In this document: positions 12,308 to 23,388 of the stretch, one piece after another
Layout: each line of letters begins with the position of its first letter
How positions within the stretch are numbered: position 1 is the first letter of the stretch
Assembly (NCBI GenBank): GCA_049999765.1
Contig: JBNGIQ010009481.1
Location: forward strand, 187,350 to 251,349
Direction: 5' to 3'
Length of the DNA stretch: 64,000 bases
From: Phaeoceros laevis
Taxonomy: Eukaryota > Anthocerotophyta > Anthocerotopsida > Notothyladales
Made by a program: the position numbers and the translations under genes
The notes under the pieces: model-generated
Seen by the model: the letters and a program-made list of their open reading frames with translations, nothing else
Database searches by the model: none
What the model was told of the DNA's origin: nothing

Positions 12308-13118
12308 CCGCCATGCAGATGAAGGTACAGCAGCTGAGGTGCTCCATTCCGAAGTGGAAAGCAGAGTGAGAGCAATCCAGAGGTGAACTTGGGAATGGAT
12401 TAACAGATTTGTATATATGTGAATAGGCTGACATTAGATTGCGCAGGAAGGCCAAGGACCGACACTTGCTTATTCGTTGAAGGTAAAGCTGCGGTAGATA
12501 AATGGGTTTGAGAGATGGGAAGGTTAGGATTGACATTGTCGAAAAGAATCCGCTGAAAATACATTGGCATGCAGGGTGGACTTAACAGTTCCTTGACGTT
12601 AGAGTAGGTGTCAGGTGCTGTGAAAGGTCTGTTCATACTGGACTATTCCACTCTAACCGACCACATTGCTTGGGCAATGAGGGATTGAAGATTGGCTGTC
12701 CTTCGAGTAGCGTAGTAGGAACTAGTGTACCTACTCAATTGCGGGTTCATGCCTTGACCAGGGATGGCGCTGTTTGGGCAAGGTACATACTAATCGGGTT
12801 GTACATATGTGAATGTGGTTTGATGACATTTTCGAAACATTGGAGACGGAAATAGCTGGTCTTTTGAATCTGTTCTTCTAACAGGGTTTATGCAAGCGGT
12901 TTCTCCATAAATAAATTCAAATAACTGCAAAATTCGAGTTCTGTATAGCGAGATCAACGTGTCATAGCACGGTATCATCACTAGTCGATGAGGTGTCGAA
13001 CGAGCCAGTTGTCTTTCGCAGTGTAATCGGTGCGCCATATTACGTGTGTCCACACTTTACCATCCCAATGAGGAACGAGGGGGTAATGGTTGGTGTTCGC
13101 ATTTTCAGAAAGTGTACC
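12308..13118. other. Convergent 3' intergenic region
   Basis: This lies between the stop of the KOC1-like gene (+) and the stop of the CBSX6-like gene (-). It should hold both 3' UTRs. Nothing else is supported. Confidence 0.6.
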
Positions 13119-14930
13119 CTAGCTCTCCAAACTGCTTTTTAAGGATCTTGTACCTGCTGTACCATCGTCCAGGGAGCTGCAAGCTGGACCAGATTGACCA
13201 GTAGCCTGTCTGGGTTCATTTGCACTTTTATTGCACAATGCTGCTACTATCTCCACATAGGTGACAATACCAAACAGGGACCCATCCCCCTTCGTTACCC
13301 ACACATGGGTTGCTCCATGTGCAAGCATCTGAGCTAGAACTGCTGCAAGTGAGTTCCAGGGACGACAGGTAATGAGTTTACTCATTCTCGGGCACACAGA
13401 CATCTTGCCACGCAAATCAAGTAAACCATGGCCCAACTCACAACTGTTACGGTTTCTGGCATCCTTGGTGTTCAACAATTGGGATTCAGCTCCTACTCGG
13501 GAGGGAGAAGGCTTGCCCAGCGCCATTTCGGGTGAAGCTTCTTGAGAACCAACTAACCCACTGCACTTGCGACAGCAAATATCTGCATCGATATTCGAGT
13601 CACACGAGGCAAGTCCTGCAGTGCCAAAATAGGAACTTTGTCAAATTCATCAGGAAATGGAAGGCGGTTTCGAGAAATGGGTGGCATTGAGGTGTTGCTC
13701 ACCGGCATCTGCAGCAGAAGTGTTGAGGGGCTCAGTTGAGCTTTCGGGAGCTTCAGGTGGCAGAGCAGATCTTAGCTCGGGTCCAAATGAGGCAGCCACA
13801 GAATAGTTGCAGTAGATGACGAACTCGGCAGCTGACATAGTGGCAAATGCAAATATCACCTTCTCGTCACATCCTGTGAAGCTGAATGAGGAAATCTCCC
13901 CAAACAGTCGGCATCTTCGGGGTGTTAGAGTGGCATCCTCCTGAGAGCCTATTGCCTTCACCACGGCAATTGCAACCGTGTTCCTGCCTCGAGGAGAAGA
14001 CTTTGGAAAAAAATTTGTTGCTTCCAAGGCCTGGCAGACAAGGGTGGTGAGTGTCAAGACGTTTCCAGGAGAACCAAGCACGTTTCAAGCCCCCTCATGG
14101 TTCAAAGGTGGAAACCAGATGATAGTTCCGTTGCATACCTGGGCAGTAAGATCCAGTGTCAGAATATTCTTGTTTATGATGCCAAGGGAGTCCACGGATT
14201 TTAGAGGAATTGGAGCCAGGGCACCTAAGCACCCAGTCAGAAAACGGACTACGTCTTCCACAGTCAAGCAGCAGTATTCCTGTTGCTGTTTAAGTAACTG
14301 CTGATCAGGCCTTGCAGGAGGTGGCAGTATCCATCGGCCATGATAAATCACAGAAAAGTGTGTGGATAGTTTTTGTCGCGTCGAGTTTAACGGTACCAGC
14401 AAAGTTCGCACACCTTTCTGGATTATTTGCAATGCGTCATACAGGCTGCTCACATGCAACATGCACATGTTAGGAAGGTCACATGGCAGGAATGAGGTGA
14501 GGTTCTTCCTTGCCTCTATGTATAGATTAGGGGACTGAAGGTGAGAATCTACCTGAGATGGAAGAAGGTCCAACCTGGTTGCAGGGGTCACGTGCTGTAT
14601 GAGTCCAGGATTGGGACACACTATGTCTGAAACTGGCGACTCCATTGCCCACTCTGGATCCTGGAGGCTTTGAGGAGAAGCCAGATGAGTCATAATGTCC
14701 ATCAAGGAAAGTATGCCCACAAACCTGGTTTGGATCTTTTGCACCATTTCTCGGCCATCCTCCCGCAGTGTGTGCCTTCGTGCCATTTTCCATACAGCCA
14801 GTTCCACACGGTTCGTCAGCTTGAGTGCCTTGAGAGCATCACGCACTGAAGCAGAGTGGGGGAACTCTTTCACCCTTGGCTTTCCAATCGTTATATCTCC
14901 CACCACATGGTAGAAGAGAACATCCGCCAT
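13119..14930 (-). CDS. CBSX6: CBS-domain protein, CBSX6-like
   Basis: Three exons (14139-14930, 13703-14030, 13119-13615) splice in phase to 538 residues. The start resembles Arabidopsis CBSX6 closely: a LFYHVVGDITIGKP opening, then RFVGILSLMDI, GVRTLLVP, the CCLTVEDVVRFL segment and LGALAPIPLKS. Near the C-terminus come AAVLAQMLAHGATHVWV and LFGIVTYVEIVAAL. CBS pairs usually bind adenine nucleotides and regulate partner proteins. The role of CBSX6 itself is poorly known. There is a low-complexity linker between the halves and a Cys pair (ICCRKC) in exon 3. The ATG at 14930 is the first in frame and matches the family start. Confidence 0.88.
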
Positions 14931-16300
14931 TGTGGCTAAAGCTAACAGTTCGGAAACTGCTTACTTTTATCTGATGGATTCAGAGAACCTTCAGATGTAA
15001 CTGAATGCAGATGACCGCGATGGGCTATTGCAGATGGACTCCGCCTGATTAAGTCTGCAGTAGTCCAGAGAGAGCAACCGTCAGATTATGCTTCGCACAA
15101 TGTACATCCTTCTCACTCCTCTCCAACATTTGTGTTGCTTATGACATGGGCAAGCATGACATCCATGCCAGAAGCAGGCATTGAAGCAATCAGAAGTTGA
15201 AGAAAAGTAGCAAAAACAAGGTCCAAAAGCCTCATCACCATCCATCTTAGCTACCAGTTGTGAAGGATGTATTTGGGTTGCCCGCAAGAGCAGACTGCCA
15301 CAGTTGCAAATTGAACGCACCAAAAGCACACAGCGAAACCGTACTACCCGGCTCCATACTGCTTCACCACCATAACATCAGCATCAAACTCTGACTTTGC
15401 ACATTGCCCTGGGTGAGACCGGTCACGCTGTCGTAGGTTCTCTGGTGTCCGGAAGAGGCAAGTTCCGTAGTTACCTGCGGCATCTGAAGGACAGGAAGAT
15501 CGTCGCGAGTGCATATGGGAGGTGCTGCCTCACTACAAAGGCGCATAACAACATTGGTTGGCGCTGGCGTTCTTGTACCAGCTCGCAGGACGGAGGAATC
15601 GCAAAGCATCCCAGTCGGCAGACTACTGTGTCCGGAGGCATTCTTAAGGCTCCTTCCTGCTGGCCTGAACCACGTATCTCGGTGGCCAGCAAATGAAACC
15701 TTATTACTGGCATCCGTATCCCTCAGATGGGACCCCGAATTGTCTGTCAGTTGACAAGTCATTTTTGGCAGTCCATGTCAAGTTGCAGGTGCGTCCAACT
15801 GTGAAGAAGCTGGCTGGTTTGCGTCTTAGCTGTGCAACCAATGTTGGTTGTCTTCGTGCGCTGCACGTTATAGTGCGCGAAAAGCTGAGGAGTGCAAAAC
15901 ACGGCGCTGCAGACGTCACCGCTGCCTGCTGTCCTTCGAAACTCTGATGCATCGGACCGAGGCTCTCCTAGCACACACTAGTTAAAACTAACACAATATT
16001 TGTTACGGTAACAATTACCTGTGACTAACTCCAAGCTTGTGCAAGTGACCTCCAACTCACATTGAGGATGCTACTCAAAATGCCGTGATTCTCACATAAG
16101 GAAAATCCGCACTCACACCAAGCATGCTGGTCTTCCGAGGCTACGGCATGCCCAAATCCAGAACTCAGTTCTGAAGGGTACCTGCAGCTGGGATTTGCAT
16201 TGTCAACATAAGGACACCTCAGAATTTGCACTGCCAACGTAAGGACACCTGGGACATCCACATGAGTGGATGCACTGGAAGCACAAGATGACGGACGTTC
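14931..16300. other. 5' flank of the CBSX6-like gene
   Basis: No gene is supported. Open frames here lack domain similarity. A short direct repeat around AAGGACACCT occurs near 16210 and 16240. The segment presumably contains the CBSX6 promoter and leader. Confidence 0.45.
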
Positions 16301-18235
16301 ATGAAATGTTCATGCTCGAAATGGTAAGACTTGTCGAATCCCATGATTGCATATACTTAAGTAGTTCCAGCTAGCTAATTGGTGCTCCTAAATGTTAAGA
16401 CTTGTCGAATGCCATAGTTGGATATAATTAAGTAGTTCTAGCTCCTAAGCCAATGGGCAATCTCTGCCGGACATGCTAAGATATACCGATGAGAGAAATG
16501 ACCAGGTTTGGAAACGAATTCTCCCCTGATCTAACTAGACAAGATTCTCCCTTGATCTAACTAGACAAGAATTGATTAGACTGCTACCCAGTTAGCCACC
16601 ACATATTTCATAATTTGGCCCACTACAATTGTTAATTTGATTGGTTAAGATGAATTTTCATGCTTGATTAATAAGGTAATCAATGAATTGAAGAGTAGAT
16701 AACATATATTATCAATTGATTATTTATTAGTCTGCAATCTTTTTCCTTTTTTGAATATTATAATATACAAATTATGGACCCGACATGAGAGTAATGACTC
16801 ATGATTGTAATTACCCTCGTGTCGACTCCATAATTCTAGAAAGCCGACCTCATACACGCTTTTGTACTTTGTAGTCAGAAAGTAAAGCGAACTATACCAA
16901 AAAAGCCTAATTACCTTCTATTTTTCTGGCATGTTGTGCACCTCCTTCCAATCAACTTTGCTATCAAAGAGAAAAAAAATAGGTTGGAGAAACATTTCTA
17001 GAGTATCTTGTGTCATGCTAGTCCATTTAAATCCATTACAAGGTTCCTTTACAAAATGTCATGCACAAGACAAAGATGCATGTAATGATCCAAAAAATTT
17101 ATAATTCCGGGTAGTAATCACTCCGTTGAGAGCTACAATCAAAACGGAACAAAACCTTTTGTCAGGTGACGTATATGTTTCCAAGCAAAATATAATTATG
17201 ATGAACCAATGTAAAAGCATGTATGTTTTATGCCAAAACGTAAGGATGGTATAAATTTTCAAGTTTGCTGGATCCCCGGAAGGTTTTCTTTCACAAAAAA
17301 AACATGTTTACTCTATTTAAAAATTATACACGTATGGTGTTCATTGTGATTTCCGTTTCTAGCACACTAGACATATTTTTGTAATTAAAAAAAAACCCCA
17401 CGTGCCTACACCTAGAAATTGATCAAGAAGCTTTTGAAGCCAAGGGGAGGAAAAGTACAAAACATCTCCTTCTCCAAACTTTTTGGTCTTAACAACTCAC
17501 TTGTCCCGAGTTATTAAAAGCATGATTTTAAAGTTCTTTTACTGTTTAAACTTTCTAAAATAATTTTAACTCCTTCAAACAATTCAAATAGGGTCAAGTT
17601 GGCAAAACTCCAAGTTAAACTGTTTTTATTTGATAGATAAAAGATAACTTTCTAGCTTAGATTCAGGCCAACCGGAATAAGAATAAAAAGCTCAGTGGTG
17701 CCATTTTTCAGCCAAAAAGTAGATTAAATCTTATTCCTTCCCAATGTTCTTATCTCCACAAAATTAATCTAATGTAGTTGGTCAACACATCGACTACAAA
17801 ACAAAATTCGTTACGCAAATTGAAGAATATCAGTAGCATATGCTATCCAAATGCCATTCATATACATATAAAAGCTCGACATGGAGTTTGACTTTTACGT
17901 ATATTTTCATATATTTTAATGCTGTATATAGTTTGTAATATTTTTCTTAGTATTGTTCGATGTATTCGTAAATAAGCTCGATCTCCTGGTTTCTATATTC
18001 TCAATATGTTTCATGTTTGATCTCGACTCAAGAAGTTCTTGTGTTCCTAGGTGACTATTAAGCATACTTCTAATACACAATTGCATGAGAGATCATTTGG
18101 TCCTACAAACTATTGTCAATGCTTGATTTTCGAAGAGATCATTGTTTTGCATTTGGGTAGGCCACAGAAGAATAGTCTCACACATATATTATAGTTTACT
18201 ATCAAACCTCAAAGTGCCACTTAAAAGCCACAAGG
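16300..18235. other. AT-rich intergenic DNA with short duplications
   Basis: Composition shifts abruptly to AT-rich at about 16.3 kb. A ~55-bp sequence (TAAGACTTGTCGAAT) at about 16325-16376 is repeated at about 16395-16447. A 26-27-bp unit (ATTCTCCC...GATCTAACTAGACAAG) is tandemly repeated at about 16518-16570. No coding sequence is recognised. Confidence 0.6.
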
Positions 18236-18661
18236 ATGACCAAAAGAACAAATTGTACTCACCCTTTCAAGGTTCTTTTGTTAATTTTTTGCCATGCTTT
18301 ACTTACAATTGCGGCTATGGCTACCGGTAACCTGGACCTATCAACAACAAAAGTCACGTGTAGTGATTTTTTGCTTGATCCAACATTAGTAAGCTCAACA
18401 CAAAGTGCATTAACTACTGTTGTACTTGAAGCTCCCACACATGGATACATATATACTACACAAGTGGCTTTTATAGGAAAAGATGTAGTATACTGTGCAG
18501 GTAGTTGCTCTCATATAATAGGATATGATGAGTGCACCCAATGCTTGGACGTAGCAATGGGTCTTCTTTGGTGGCACTGTAAGAGCTCTAGTAGTGCTTT
18601 ACTTAGTCTAGGGTCTTGCTACATAACGTACAGCAATGCCCCAATACCAGCATATCGTTGA
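18236..18661 (+). CDS. Secreted DUF26 (Gnk2-type) cysteine-rich protein
   Basis: This is a single intronless frame of 141 residues. Residues ~13-28 are hydrophobic (KVLLLIFCHALLTIAA) and look like a signal peptide. The mature part has the diagnostic DUF26 spacing C-x8-C-x2-C (SC, then DECTQCL), followed by a Cys after LLWWH and a closing GSCYITYS. One DUF26 and no transmembrane or kinase segment place it with cysteine-rich receptor-like secreted proteins and ginkbilobin-2-like antifungal proteins. These are apoplastic, and some bind mannose. It sits alone in AT-rich DNA. Function is inferred from the family only. Confidence 0.8.
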   Translation: MTKRTNCTHPFKVLLLIFCHALLTIAAMATGNLDLSTTKVTCSDFLLDPTLVSSTQSALTTVVLEAPTHGYIYTTQVAFIGKDVVYCAGSCSHIIGYDECTQCLDVAMGLLWWHCKSSSSALLSLGSCYITYSNAPIPAYR

Positions 18662-19320
18662 ACTCATCCTTTTGAGCAACTTTCTCTACTACATGTTGTT
18701 CAATTACTATAAATTACCATATTTCGAACGTGGCTTGTGATGTGTAAACTATTTGATGGTTCTTTTCTTCCTGCGGGCGGACTTCTACCCTAAGCTGCAA
18801 ATAAATTCTTCCTTCCTCTTTACTTTTTTCAATCGTGTAGATGATGTTATCATTATACAAAAATATTGTATGCAAAATATTCTGAGGTTCATATATATAA
18901 AAAAGAGACACTAGTATCACTCTAATGTTCCTCTAACATCACTCTAATACCATGATCACTGTACATATTTTGTTGTATAATTAACATTCTATATACTTTC
19001 AAGTTTTTTTGGCGAAGAAAGTTGTTACTCCTTTTATTTTGTAGAGACTGTATACCTTTAAAAAGTGACACATTTCATACCTTAGTTACCATGGCTTAAG
19101 AAACGCGTTTCTTCACGTTTCTTTATTTTGGCCGGTGTCTCAAGGAAACGGGAGTAGGATTTTTTATTATTTTTTAAAATTTTAAGATTTAAGTAATAAC
19201 GTAGCACATGGGTAAGGGCGGGCAATTGAAAGGGCAAACTTGTTAGTCGAATCACAACTGGGATGGAGGATGCCCCCACGCCAGTAGTGATTCGCACAGC
19301 GACTCCCAAGTTAGGGGTCC

Positions 19321-19420
19321 NNNNNNNNNNNNNNNNNNNNNNNNNNNNNNNNNNNNNNNNNNNNNNNNNNNNNNNNNNNNNNNNNNNNNNNNNNNNNNNN
19401 NNNNNNNNNNNNNNNNNNNN
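19321..19420. other. Assembly gap (100 N)
   Basis: There are exactly 100 undetermined bases, directly abutting a tandem repeat, so the true size is unknown. Confidence 0.99.
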
Positions 19421-19567
19421 GTTCATGCACTGGTTGTCTGAATTCCCTGCTGGTTGTCTGTTCATGCACTGGTTGTCTGAATTCCCTGCTAGTTGTCTGT
19501 TCATGCACTGGTTGTCTGAATTCCCTGCTGGTTGTCTGTTCATGCACTGATTGTCTGAATTCCCTGC
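19421..19567. repeat. 39-bp tandem repeat beside the gap
   Basis: Three full copies of a 39-bp unit beginning GTTCATGCACTGGTTGTCTG start at 19421, 19460 and 19499. A fourth, 30-bp partial copy starts at 19538. The units differ by single bases. The array runs into the N gap and is probably longer. It is open in several frames, but there is no reason to think it is coding. Confidence 0.9.
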
Positions 19568-20306
19568 ATCCTGGCAAAAACTACTAGATGACAACAAGTT
19601 TAATATCTTTTCCAATCTGTGAGCGTTTCAGTGACAACCACAGAGGGAGCTTTGTGATTGGGGTGATTGGGACCTCGTACCTAGGGTTCAGGGTTAAGTT
19701 GGAGAGAATTCAGCCTTCCTCCATCACAACCCAACCTAGTGGTAGCCAGCATGCCAACATGGGCATATGTGATATGTGCTACATGCTTCAAGCCTATCTC
19801 TTATCTAATGAGCTCCCCTAAAAAAAAGCTCACAAAAAAGAAGATCCGGGTTCGACTCGTGGGCTGGCAGCGGCTGGGTGGTCATGGATATTATATTTAT
19901 ATTTTTTTTGTAATTTTATGTATGTGAATAAAGAACGTATATTTGTAAAAACGCGTTACCCAAAGGTCCGGGACGTGTTTCCGTGCAACTCGGGGAGGTT
20001 TCATCGTGCTTAGCCTGCTTAGGTAAAGAGTCTAAAGACCAAGGTTATTGAAGGAGGAGGTCAACTAACCATTTCCGCACAGCTGGAAGATGCTTGGTAG
20101 CTCAGGGCACTTGATACATGGCACTCTAATAGGAGGATTAGCTGTGTGGAATCTCTAGAGTACTCTCTTGAAGCATACGCGATTGACCACTCTCTAGTCA
20201 ACCGATTGCGTGCTTGCTTATTTTGAAGGATGGCGCTAGTCACCAATTGCCCACATGAAACATGTAATTTTGAAGGACATCGCATCAGATAGAAACTGGA
20301 AGTGGG
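19568..20306. other. Intergenic, with SINE-like promoter boxes
   Basis: No gene is supported. An A-box-like TAGTGGTAGCCAG at about 19736 and a B-box-like GGTTCGACTCG at about 19848 precede a T-rich tail. This could be a decayed tRNA-derived SINE, though the box spacing is wide. The 3' part is presumably the promoter of the next gene. Confidence 0.35.
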
Positions 20307-21626
20307 ATGAGTTTCCTGGCGGGGAGGCTAGCGGCCTCGGAAGGTGCCTTCTTCAAAGAGACATCCAAGGCTGCGTTAACCGCGTTGAAGCAAAATTTGG
20401 AGAATAGGGCGGATGCTGCACAAGCAGTCAAGGTTGAGTCTGGCGTGGCTGCCTCATCTAGCGCTGACCACCATGCCGATGTGCTGCCGGAGGTGCTTAG
20501 GCACTCGGCGCCTGTGGTTGTGACACGTGCCGAGCTTGCCGCATCGGTGGTTGAGTCCTCCCCGGCATCAACTTCCCTCGCCGCCGTCGCTCATAAGACT
20601 GCCCAGAGTTTGGGAGAGCTTCCCAGTGTGAATGCCAGTGGCCAGCAAATTCTCATTGCGGTTCCTCATACTGTCCTCGGCCCCCGAAAGTGAGTTCTTG
20701 TGATGCACAGGCTTGATTGATGCATGCTCATTTTGGTGAAGGTTTGGAACTCCATACAATCCTTGGAGGTTTTGATACAGTTTAGCCGCAAGCAGAGGCT
20801 GTTTGGCCAACCGGATATCTGTAATTGCAGATGGGAAATAGAGTCGCAAACAGTGAAGGTTGTACCCTCAACCGCCAATGCATCTAGAACGGACACTGTC
20901 GACGCGCTGCCGTCGAGACAGGCAGTGGAAGGCTTCTTATCAAGTAGGTGGTTGTTCTCCTCGGAATCCAGTGCCAGGAAAGTTGGATGAGTAACGCGAG
21001 ACCTAACTTTGTAGAGGCCTGTTTCTAGAAGACCGTGGTTCCTCATAGTTGATAACTGGATGTGATCAACATTCTGTGACTGGCAGTTGGTAAGGCTTTC
21101 TTGGTGGCCACTGCACTTGTATTTGGTGGTGGCACATTAGCAATGGGATGGATGGCCTCAAGTTTGGAGTTGAAATCGGTAAAAACTTCGCTGTCTTTGA
21201 GATCAGTTTTTCATCTTCTCACATTTGCTGGATACTTTTGTCAGCAAACGGTGATGTGTCAACTCTTGTGTGGATATTAGGGTGAAGATGTCCGTTTTAA
21301 GGGAAAGGAGTTGATGCAACCTCGAATTCGTAGTCTGCAACAGCAATTTGAGCCATTAAAAATCTGGGTGCTGCCCCTTTACATCTCCTGTAGTAATGTG
21401 TTGTTGGCTGATTAGGCATACCCACCTGCACATTGTGAACGTAAACCGAAAGCCCTTAAGAAGCTTTTCTTCATTATGGATGATATTAACAACTTTCTCC
21501 AGTGGCTTCTGCATATTGTTCCTAGTTCTTCACTTGCCTTGACCCTGCTAAGTCGATTGGTATGTGCAGGCGCAAAAGGTTTCTGCAAAAGCACACATGG
21601 ATGATGCCAGAGCAAACAGGGGCTAG
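20307..21626 (+). CDS. Conserved plant membrane protein of unknown function
   Basis: Five exons (20307-20689, 20831-20943, 21087-21178, 21281-21367, 21570-21626) join in phase to 243 residues. It resembles a small conserved plant family whose members start MSFLAGRLA, contain ADVLPE(I/V)LRHS, and have a GP(K/R)-x-W block and a hydrophobic segment. Here the hydrophobic part is GKAFLVATALVFGGGTLAMG (about residues 167-186). A GEDVRFKGKELMQPRI block follows. One transmembrane helix is likely. I know of no assigned function. The donor after exon 4 (GTGCTG) is weak, so the last 19 codons are less certain. Confidence 0.75.
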
Positions 21627-22259
21627 GCTGCTAATGTATAGCATGCATGTACATTTTTATCCTTCCAGCCTGGCAGGTATTTGACACTTGTGACCACTCA
21701 AAAAAAAACGGAGGGGTTGGCTTTTATAATTCTGACTCCGGCCTCGTGCCACTTCAGTCAGGGCCGATTGAGGATTTGTCGTAGTCAAGCCGAGCCTTTT
21801 TTTGAGCACGAGCTTGTAAGTTCAGGTAGTAGTACCGTGTGGTACTCGGATGCATCTCTATAACCTTAACATTGGTTGGACGTTTATGTAAAATCCTTAT
21901 TCCCTTTCCTTTGTAGAGAGCCACTTCTGCGGCTTTCTGTCATGTCTGATTCCGGTCACATAATGATCCTCGACTGTCGGCTGGCCGTTCAGGCTTCAGA
22001 GCAATAGAACTGGACTACCATGTCATCACGCAGGTAGCCAAGTGCAACTCATGCACAATAGCTCACGGAGAACTTGTTTTTTTTGCCTTTCACGAATTTC
22101 CAGACGATAAGAAATGAAAATTCATGGTCTACTTTCCCGCCAGCCCCTAAGTACTTGGAACCATCACCTCGATCTTCTAGTCCTCGCAAGCTCACAGTGT
22201 TCTCCTTGAATTCCAAGCGCGCAAGGTTCTCATCAATTCACCAAACATCTGCGCTAGCC

Positions 22260-22826
22260 ATGAGTGAGGTTGGCAATGGTTCTCAGACGTTTGATGTGGA
22301 GTCTGATGAGGACGAGAGTTTGAGGCAAGAAAATGATGAGGAGGAATCCCAAGACGGATCCGATGAGGACGAAGATTTTGAAGACGACGGTGAAGCAGGC
22401 AATTTTGAGGTTAGCGGGACAGATGAGGATGAGGAGTCTGAAGACCGAGGAGAAGCTGACCGGTACGAGGAGCTGCACTGCTACCGTTGCAAAGCAGAGC
22501 TCAACGTCAATTGTACTACCGACATCATCACTTACTGCCGCACCTGTGTCGATGACAACTGTAAAGAAATGAGCACGCTTGGCAGCTCGGTTGCAGAGAA
22601 TCTGAAGACCGTTGCTCTGCTGAAGGAGCAGCTGGCAAAGGTCACGCAGGCGGTGGCTGGATTGAGGTACCAGCTCACAACAAAGCAGGCAGAGAATCAA
22701 CGGTTGAATATGAAGCTTAAAGTTGCCAAATTGGAAGCACGAGATGCGAAGAGACATCTGCGTGAAGCTCTAGCGTCCCGCAGACGGCCCTTGCAACGTC
22801 CGAGTTCCAAAGCACCGCCATGCTAG
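22260..22826 (+). CDS. Acidic protein with CxxC pair and coiled coil
   Basis: One frame of 188 residues starts at the ATG at 22260; the frame is open further upstream but has no other ATG. Residues ~10-65 are strongly acidic (Asp/Glu/Ser). A zinc-knuckle-like segment follows: CYRC, then YCRTC with an intervening region. After that comes a ~70-residue coiled coil (LKEQLAKVTQAVAGLRYQL and onward) and a basic Arg-rich tail. I do not recognise the family. An acidic head with a basic tail and zinc ligands suggests a nuclear or nucleic-acid-associated protein, which is inference only. Confidence 0.6.
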   Translation: MSEVGNGSQTFDVESDEDESLRQENDEEESQDGSDEDEDFEDDGEAGNFEVSGTDEDEESEDRGEADRYEELHCYRCKAELNVNCTTDIITYCRTCVDDNCKEMSTLGSSVAENLKTVALLKEQLAKVTQAVAGLRYQLTTKQAENQRLNMKLKVAKLEARDAKRHLREALASRRRPLQRPSSKAPPC

Positions 22827-23388
22827 GTAGGACGTGGATCATGTGGAATTTGATAATTGGCGTTGCTCGAGCTCTGCTTCCACCTGGACTGGCGAAACCG
22901 TGAACTTGGAACTGATTGTGTCTGGTTGTCGGGAATTTTGTAGTGTCGAAGCAGAATTGGCAGGCTCGGAATTGTTGAGCCTTGCATATTGTAGACCATA
23001 TTGAATTCATTGTTGATTCCATTGAATAATTCAACGTCGTGCCTCCTCATTGGAGCTATGAGGCAAGAGTTGTTCAGAGTAGCTTGAGGTTCAAGTTGTT
23101 CCAATTCACCAAATCTTTCGCAGGCAGGAGGACAACATGAAGTGCGAGCCACCTGCGAGCCACCTGCATTCACTGCAAGGCAGAACAAGGCTACAAAGCA
23201 GTGACGCTGATTTCGAATTAAATGGCACCCCACGTCATCGTAGCTTGCTCTACCCTTTCGCGATGTTTCAGAGTCGTCAGACCCAAAACTAAGAGCTTAA
23301 GTGATTCCTCCCAAAAAAAGCTCGAACCCGTGTACTAAGTGGAGGAGCTTAGGAGTTGTCCTAAACTCGCACTTCACGAGTCCACCAC
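22827..23388. other. Convergent 3' region with possible SINE fragment
   Basis: No gene is seen. Read on the minus strand, 23290-23400 has an A-box-like TTAGGTGGTGGACTCG and a B-box-like GGTTCGAGC, as in tRNA-derived SINEs. This is low-confidence evidence. Confidence 0.3.

Noticed and set aside
15364-15762. 132-codon minus-strand frame upstream of the CBSX6-like gene
   Set aside because: No similarity, no exon chain, and several overlapping frames of equal length on both strands.
19263-19615. Protein-coding frames across the N gap and 39-bp repeat
   Set aside because: They are open only because the 39-bp unit has no stops in some frames and the gap hides the sequence.
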